Source: an uncultured Prevotellaceae bacterium
Lineage (GTDB): Bacteria > Bacteroidota > Bacteroidia > Bacteroidales > Bacteroidaceae
Assembly: GCA_900318585.1 (NCBI GenBank)
Contig: ONKY01000100.1
Span: 1-36,836, forward strand
DNA length: 36,836 bases
Direction: 5' to 3'
Shown here: positions 33,173 through 36,836 of the stretch, one piece after another
Layout: each line of letters starts with the position of its first letter
How positions within the stretch are numbered: position 1 is the first letter of the stretch
Made by a program: the position numbers and the translations under genes
Notes under the pieces: model-generated
What the model was told of the DNA's origin: nothing
Seen by the model: the letters and a program-made list of their open reading frames with translations, nothing else
The model's database searches: none

Positions 33173-34741
33173 ATTATGCATTGTGCATTGTGCATTAAGA
33201 TTTGTTCATTGTGCATTGTCATGATGCTCGCATCCTGCAATAGCTGGCTCGACGTGCTACCCAACAATGAGCAGGTGACTGACGACTACTGGAAGTCGAA
33301 AGAGGACGTGGAGGCTGTCATTGCTTCTGGCTATTACTATATGCGCCAGGCGGTGCCGACCATGATACAGTGGGGTGAGCTGCGCGGCGGTGCCCTCTAT
33401 TCCAACAATGGCAACGGCATCAAGCTGCAGGACTTCAACATGCTGCCCACGAACTCGCTGTGCGACTGGTCGACCATCTACAAGATCATCGGCATGGCCA
33501 ACTCCGTCATAATGTATGCCCCGCAGGTGGACGACGATACCTATTACGATGCCATCCGCAACAGCCATCTGGCTGAGGCTTACTTTATGAGGGCCTACTG
33601 TTACCTCCTGCTGGTGAAGAACTTCAAGGAGGTGCCGTTAGTGTTGACGGCCTATGTCAACGACAATGCCTCGTTCGACCTGGAGAAGTCCTCGGAACAG
33701 GAGATCATCGCCCAGATCAAGGAGGACGTGAAGACCGCCTTGGAGACAGGAGCCGCCAAGGGCACCTACGAGGAGGAGTGGCAGACGAAGGGGCGCGTGA
33801 CGAAGTGGGCGCTCTATGCACTCATGGCCGACGCCTGCCTGTGGAGCGAGGACTACGACCAGTGCGTCCAGTACTGTGACATGATCCTGAATGCCACTGA
33901 TGCCTTCCGTCCGGCCTTCATGTCGAACACCAACGACTGGTACACCATCTTCTATCCCGGCAACTCCAACGAGAGCATCTTGGAGCTGAACTGGGACTAC
34001 TCGCAGAACCAGACAAACAACTTCGCCTCGCTCTTCACGCTGACCAACTCCTCGCAGCTGCGGCCTACGGCTGTCGCCACCGAGAAGATGAAGGCCGAGA
34101 CGCAGGAGCTGAAGAACAACGGCTTTACCGAGGACGGACGCATGGGCCGTATGCTGCTGGCTACCTACGTGCCTGACAACGGACAGGTGACAGGATGGCC
34201 CAACTCCAACCAGTACTACATCTGGAAATACTACGGTACCGATGTGCCTGACATCTCGGGTGGCGCCCGTGCCCACCAGGATGCCAACTTCATCGTCTAC
34301 CGTGTGGCCGAGGTGATGATGATGAAGGCGCAGGCATTGGTGATGAAGGGGCAGGGCTCCTGGCAGGAGGCTGTGATGCTGATCAACCGCATCCGCAACC
34401 GCGCTGGCTTGCCCGACTTCAAGGACATTGACACGAGCGCTGCCGACGCAGCTGCCCAGATCTCCCAGCTCGATGAGCTGACGCTGATAGAGGAAATCCT
34501 CGACCAGAAGGAGATGGAGTTCATGGCCGAGGGCAAGCGCTGGTACGACCTGCTGTGGTTCGGCCGCATCAGTAACAATAAGTATAAGGAGGAGTTCATT
34601 GCCCAGGTGCTCGAGGGCAACCAGACCACCAACCAGCAGTGGGTGCTCTCCGTGCTGCAGGATCCTTACGCATGGTATCTGCCCATCAGCTCCTCGGAGT
34701 TGTTCAACAACAAGCTGCTGAAGCAGAATCCGTACTATTAA
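33125..34741 (+). CDS. SusD/RagB-family surface lipoprotein with repeat-encoded signal peptide
   Basis: A 538-residue lipoprotein that caps SusC and binds substrate. The mature part opens SCNSWLDVLPNNEQVTDDYWKS and has the SusD helical repeats (HLAEAYFMRAYCYLLLVKNFKEVPL) and C-terminal domain ending LFNNKLLKQNPYY. The lipobox is L35-A36-S37-C38. The preceding leader is unusual: MRQNDVNKQGRRSQ, identical in all but one residue to a reading frame at the window's right edge, then [18 protein letters not shown] encoded by RTGCATT heptamers. The nearest downstream Met codons (33-34) leave no signal peptide, so the repeat must be translated if the protein is exported. Four bases and no Shine-Dalgarno separate the array from ATG. 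Confidence 0.9.
   Translation: MRQNDVNKQGRRSQLCIMHCALCIKICSLCIVMMLASCNSWLDVLPNNEQVTDDYWKSKEDVEAVIASGYYYMRQAVPTMIQWGELRGGALYSNNGNGIKLQDFNMLPTNSLCDWSTIYKIIGMANSVIMYAPQVDDDTYYDAIRNSHLAEAYFMRAYCYLLLVKNFKEVPLVLTAYVNDNASFDLEKSSEQEIIAQIKEDVKTALETGAAKGTYEEEWQTKGRVTKWALYALMADACLWSEDYDQCVQYCDMILNATDAFRPAFMSNTNDWYTIFYPGNSNESILELNWDYSQNQTNNFASLFTLTNSSQLRPTAVATEKMKAETQELKNNGFTEDGRMGRMLLATYVPDNGQVTGWPNSNQYYIWKYYGTDVPDISGGARAHQDANFIVYRVAEVMMMKAQALVMKGQGSWQEAVMLINRIRNRAGLPDFKDIDTSAADAAAQISQLDELTLIEEILDQKEMEFMAEGKRWYDLLWFGRISNNKYKEEFIAQVLEGNQTTNQQWVLSVLQDPYAWYLPISSSELFNNKLLKQNPYY
33169..33217 (+). repeat. RTGCATT heptamer array encoding the SusD signal peptide core
   Basis: Seven 7-bp steps: five RTGCATT units and two diverged ones (AAGATTT, GTTCATT). 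Read in the susD frame they give a 7-residue repeat, LCIMHCA then LCIKICS then LCIV. The flanking CGCAGCCAATT at 33158-33168 is the shoulder seen, reversed, at the left end of the S23 cassette (22976 onward). Confidence 0.9.
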
Positions 34742-34744
34742 CAG

Positions 34745-34752
34745 AAAGGAGG
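34745..34752 (+). promoter_or_regulatory. Strong Shine-Dalgarno sequence before the second FAS1 gene
   Basis: AAAGGAGG ends 7 bases before ATG 34760. A full match to the anti-Shine-Dalgarno is rare in Bacteroidetes and is absent before the other genes in this window, which start from A-rich repeats. It settles the start codon. Confidence 0.7.
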
Positions 34753-34759
34753 AAGACGT

Positions 34760-36487
34760 ATGATGATTTACAAGCATATTTTGAGTAAGATGCTGGCGTT
34801 GGGTGCCGTCGTGGTGCTGCTGGCAGCCTGCGACAAGGATGTATTCAATATCAACAGCGACCCGTTCAAGGACAAGGAGATTGTATTCACCAAGGACGGC
34901 GGCGAGCTACGCCTGCCCATCTCCACGCTGCTGGCTCAGGAGGAGGGCTTCGGTGAGTATGTGAAGGCGCTACGCTATTCCAATATGTTCAACGCCCTGA
35001 ACCAGTCGTCGAGCGGTGTCAGCTTCACGGCCTTCGTTCCCAACGATGAGGCCATGCGCGACTTCTACCGCCGCCGTGGTGTGGACAGCCTGACGCAGTT
35101 GGAGCCGGAGTACGTGCGCCAGTTCGTGCTCTACCACACGGTGAAGGACTCCATCCTGCCCGATGCCTTCGTCCAGAAGAAGTCAGTGCAGAACCTGAAC
35201 AACGACGAGATCAGTATTGAGATTGACCCGCAGAATGCCGGCCATGCCGTGCTCAACGGACAGGGACACATCTATCAGATGGGCATCAGCGCCTACAACG
35301 GGAAGATCTACGCGCTCTCTTCTGCCATGACGCCGCTGGTGGAGACGGTATTCGACCGTGTCGTGCAAGGAGGCAACAGCCAGATTATGGCTGAGGCTCT
35401 GCGCGCTACGGGCTGGAGCCGGAAGCTCAGCACCGTGGTCGATACGCTGTTCAACAAGGATCGTGAGCGCATCATCATCCATTATTACTATACGCTGCTC
35501 AACGTCACCGACGCCACGTTCTCGAAGGCGGGCATCAGTTCGCTTGACCAGCTGAAGTCCAAGCTCCGCAGTGCTGACGCTCAGGGGCTCGGCGAGGACT
35601 CCCTGCTGCGTAGGTATGTGGGCTACCATATCCTGCCCAACCAGTATACCACCACTGAGCTGGGCGCCATGAACGGCTCCGACGCCAATCGCATCTGGAG
35701 CTCGTCGGCTCAGAATCAGGTGTTCACCGTGACCTACGACAGTCTGACCACCAGCGAGGCCGACCGCTATGTGCTCAACGCCTCTGCCGAGGCCGCCCGT
35801 TTCGTGCCTGCCTCGTCGAACGTGCTGTCGAAGAACGGCTATGTTCACGAGCTCGACGGCTGGCTGCCCGTCTGGGAGCCGGAGCAGACGGCCGTGCTTT
35901 GGGATATGGCCGACTATACTGACATCAAGAACCTGGTGGATGCCCAGTACTACCAGCCTTCCGAGCCTACCTCCACCGAGCAGCGCTTCCGCGTGGCCAA
36001 TGCTTCCTGCTTTGAGTACGAGATGGGTGAGGCCGGCACGAAGAACCGTACCTATAGCGACATTGACTATGTGACCTGCCGCTCGAACATGAAGGCCGCC
36101 AACAACTACGACCGCATCGTGTTCAACGTAGGCTACATGGGTAAGGTGTCCATGCGTACGCCCACCATCGTGCGTGGCAAGTACCGGGTGGAGCTGTCCA
36201 TCATCTATTTGGTGAACCATAACTTCATGCGCCAGCAGAGCGACGGCAATGGCGGATTGCTGAAGATACAGTTCGACGACAGCGACGACTACACCGTCTT
36301 CACCGCTCCCTACACGAAGGTGACCAGTGCGCTGCCCGGCGTCTATACCAGTACTCTCTTCGAGGAGGTAGAATTCTCGGAGACGGCCGCTCACAAGCTG
36401 AGCTTCGTTGTGCTCGACCCGGCTGCCAGCACCAACAGCAACTTCAGCCTCCAGTTCGACTGCATCCAGTTTATACCGATAGAATAG
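34760..36487 (+). CDS. Fasciclin (FAS1) domain lipoprotein with C-terminal beta-sandwich
   Basis: A 575-residue lipoprotein: signal peptide MMIYKHILSKMLALGAVVVLLAAC with lipidation at C24. Two FAS1 domains are visible, about 60-205 (YSNMFNALNQSSSGVSFTAFVPNDEAM, FVLYHTVKDS) and 205-385 (ILPNQYTTTELGAM, SKNGYVHELDGWLPV). The last 180 residues are beta-rich and end SLQFDCIQFIPIE, resembling a carbohydrate-binding-type sandwich, though I cannot name the family. Translated from a strong Shine-Dalgarno 19 bases after susD. With the first FAS1 lipoprotein it flanks susCD, so the four probably form one surface uptake or attachment complex. Confidence 0.85.
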   Translation: MMIYKHILSKMLALGAVVVLLAACDKDVFNINSDPFKDKEIVFTKDGGELRLPISTLLAQEEGFGEYVKALRYSNMFNALNQSSSGVSFTAFVPNDEAMRDFYRRRGVDSLTQLEPEYVRQFVLYHTVKDSILPDAFVQKKSVQNLNNDEISIEIDPQNAGHAVLNGQGHIYQMGISAYNGKIYALSSAMTPLVETVFDRVVQGGNSQIMAEALRATGWSRKLSTVVDTLFNKDRERIIIHYYYTLLNVTDATFSKAGISSLDQLKSKLRSADAQGLGEDSLLRRYVGYHILPNQYTTTELGAMNGSDANRIWSSSAQNQVFTVTYDSLTTSEADRYVLNASAEAARFVPASSNVLSKNGYVHELDGWLPVWEPEQTAVLWDMADYTDIKNLVDAQYYQPSEPTSTEQRFRVANASCFEYEMGEAGTKNRTYSDIDYVTCRSNMKAANNYDRIVFNVGYMGKVSMRTPTIVRGKYRVELSIIYLVNHNFMRQQSDGNGGLLKIQFDDSDDYTVFTAPYTKVTSALPGVYTSTLFEEVEFSETAAHKLSFVVLDPAASTNSNFSLQFDCIQFIPIE

Positions 36488-36501
36488 AAAGCCTCCCCCA
36501 A

Positions 36502-36520
36502 CCCCCTCCTGTAGAGGGGG
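36502..36520. terminator. GC-rich hairpin after the second FAS1 gene
   Basis: CCCCCTC (36502-36508) pairs with GAGGGGG (36514-36520). It corresponds to the hairpin after susC and may end or attenuate the transcript. No T-run follows. The rest of the 301-base spacer 36488-36788 is G-rich simple sequence and the heptamer array. Confidence 0.45.
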
Positions 36521-36589
36521 CTACCGGAAAGGGGGAAACCGGCGAGGGGGAAACCTACGGCAAAGAGGGGAGATAGGACAAACAGTAAT

Positions 36590-36778
36590 AATTCGTAATT
36601 CATAATTCGTAATTCATAATTCGTAATTCATAATTCATAATTCATAATTCATAATTCGTAATTCATAATTCGTAATTCGTAATTCAAAATTCGTAATTCG
36701 TAATTCGTAATTCATAATTCGTAATTCGTAATTCATAATTCGTAATTCATAATTCATAATTCGTAATTCATAATTCGT
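36590..36778. repeat. 27-unit AATTCRT heptamer array
   Basis: Twenty-seven uninterrupted 7-bp units, all AATTCGT or AATTCAT except one AATTCAA at 36681-36687. The choice of G or A looks irregular. The array ends in AATTATA and TAG directly before the ATG at 36789. Such a long pure array is a good candidate for length variation by slipped-strand mispairing. Confidence 0.92.
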
Positions 36779-36788
36779 AATTATATAG

Positions 36789-36836
36789 ATGAGACAGAAT
36801 GATTTAAATAAACAAGGACGGCGCAGCCAATTGTGC
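36789..36836 (+). CDS. Start of a further gene with the SusD-type leader (partial)
   Basis: Sixteen codons, MRQNDLNKQGRRSQLC, before the window ends. They match the first 16 residues of the SusD at 33125 except V6 to L, and the upstream module is the same. The next bases should be the RTGCATT array. It is probably a second SusD-like or other lipoprotein using the same leader, but the mature protein cannot be seen. Confidence 0.6.
   Translation, partial: MRQNDLNKQGRRSQLC

Larger units (their letters stand above)
36565..36836 (+). repeat. Duplicated leader module, copy 2 (cut by window edge)
   Basis: Second copy of the module at 33048-33172: GAGGGGAGATAGGACAAACA, heptamers, AATTATATAG, and 48 coding bases that differ from susD at only two positions. 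It reaches the last base of the window, so its downstream extent is unknown. Confidence 0.85.

Noticed and set aside
36590-36778. CRISPR array
   Set aside because: The repeats are contiguous 7-bp units with no spacers and no cas genes nearby.
1-36836. tRNA, rRNA or riboswitch
   Set aside because: No cloverleaf, rRNA-like or known riboswitch pattern was noticed in the spacers; a covariance-model search was not possible.

Overview
The window looks like chromosomal DNA of a gut or rumen Bacteroidales, most likely Prevotella or a close relative. The basis is Bacteroidetes-type promoters (TTTG, about 20 bases, TAnnTTTG) before several genes, a SusC/SusD pair, a Bacteroidetes-style alpha-2-macroglobulin, near absence of Shine-Dalgarno sites and moderately GC-rich genes separated by AT-rich spacers. 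Nothing was searched against a database; all family names come from reading motifs.

Layout. 1-1436: a REPIN-like pair of hairpins between direct repeats, then a REP-associated (HUH/Y1) transposase with an unusual 9-residue repeat linker and a DprA-like C-terminal domain. 1495-8298: a giant secreted protein with about 25 glycine-rich coils. 8299-8783: a gene-free stretch of nested palindromes ending in a promoter. 8784-16890: a GH2 glycosidase followed by an alpha-2-macroglobulin-like lipoprotein-free secreted protein; a convergent SprT-like gene ends 5 bases away. 17649-20724: a YtrA-type unit (promoter, palindromic operator, ABC ATPase, two sister membrane proteins, GntR regulator last). 20766-27283: a MacAB-TolC-like efflux operon (ATPase, permease, permease, adaptor, TolC) interrupted by a small cassette, closed by a terminator. 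27341-end: a fasciclin (FAS1) lipoprotein, SusC, SusD, second FAS1 lipoprotein and the first 16 codons of another gene.

The most striking signal is a family of 7-bp tandem repeats (RTGCATT/AATGCAY, AATTCRT, AAYGTTC, and perhaps YTTCAYY) found at most gene junctions in the second half and inside reading frames. Because 7 and 3 share no factor, three units pass through all reading frames, so an array has one fixed coding potential on each strand. AATTCRT and AATGCAT followed by AAT supply TAA stops; RTGCATT read forward is a hydrophobic heptapeptide resembling LCIMHCA; AAYGTTC is open. The arrays sit accordingly: stop-bearing ones at gene ends and start codons, the hydrophobic one as the signal peptide of SusD, the open one within the macroglobulin.

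Two copies of the RTGCATT array form perfect 32-bp inverted ends of a 461-bp cassette (22948-23408) that carries a frameshifted S23-type four-helix-bundle gene between two ABC permease genes. A 123-bp element with similar ends and the same GGCTGCGCAT-type shoulder, but no gene, lies one gene upstream. The SusD leader (shoulder, array, lipobox) appears to be built from one end of the same element, and that leader starts again at the right edge of the window. I regard this S23/heptamer element and its reuse as stops, leaders and signal peptides as the candidate undescribed system.
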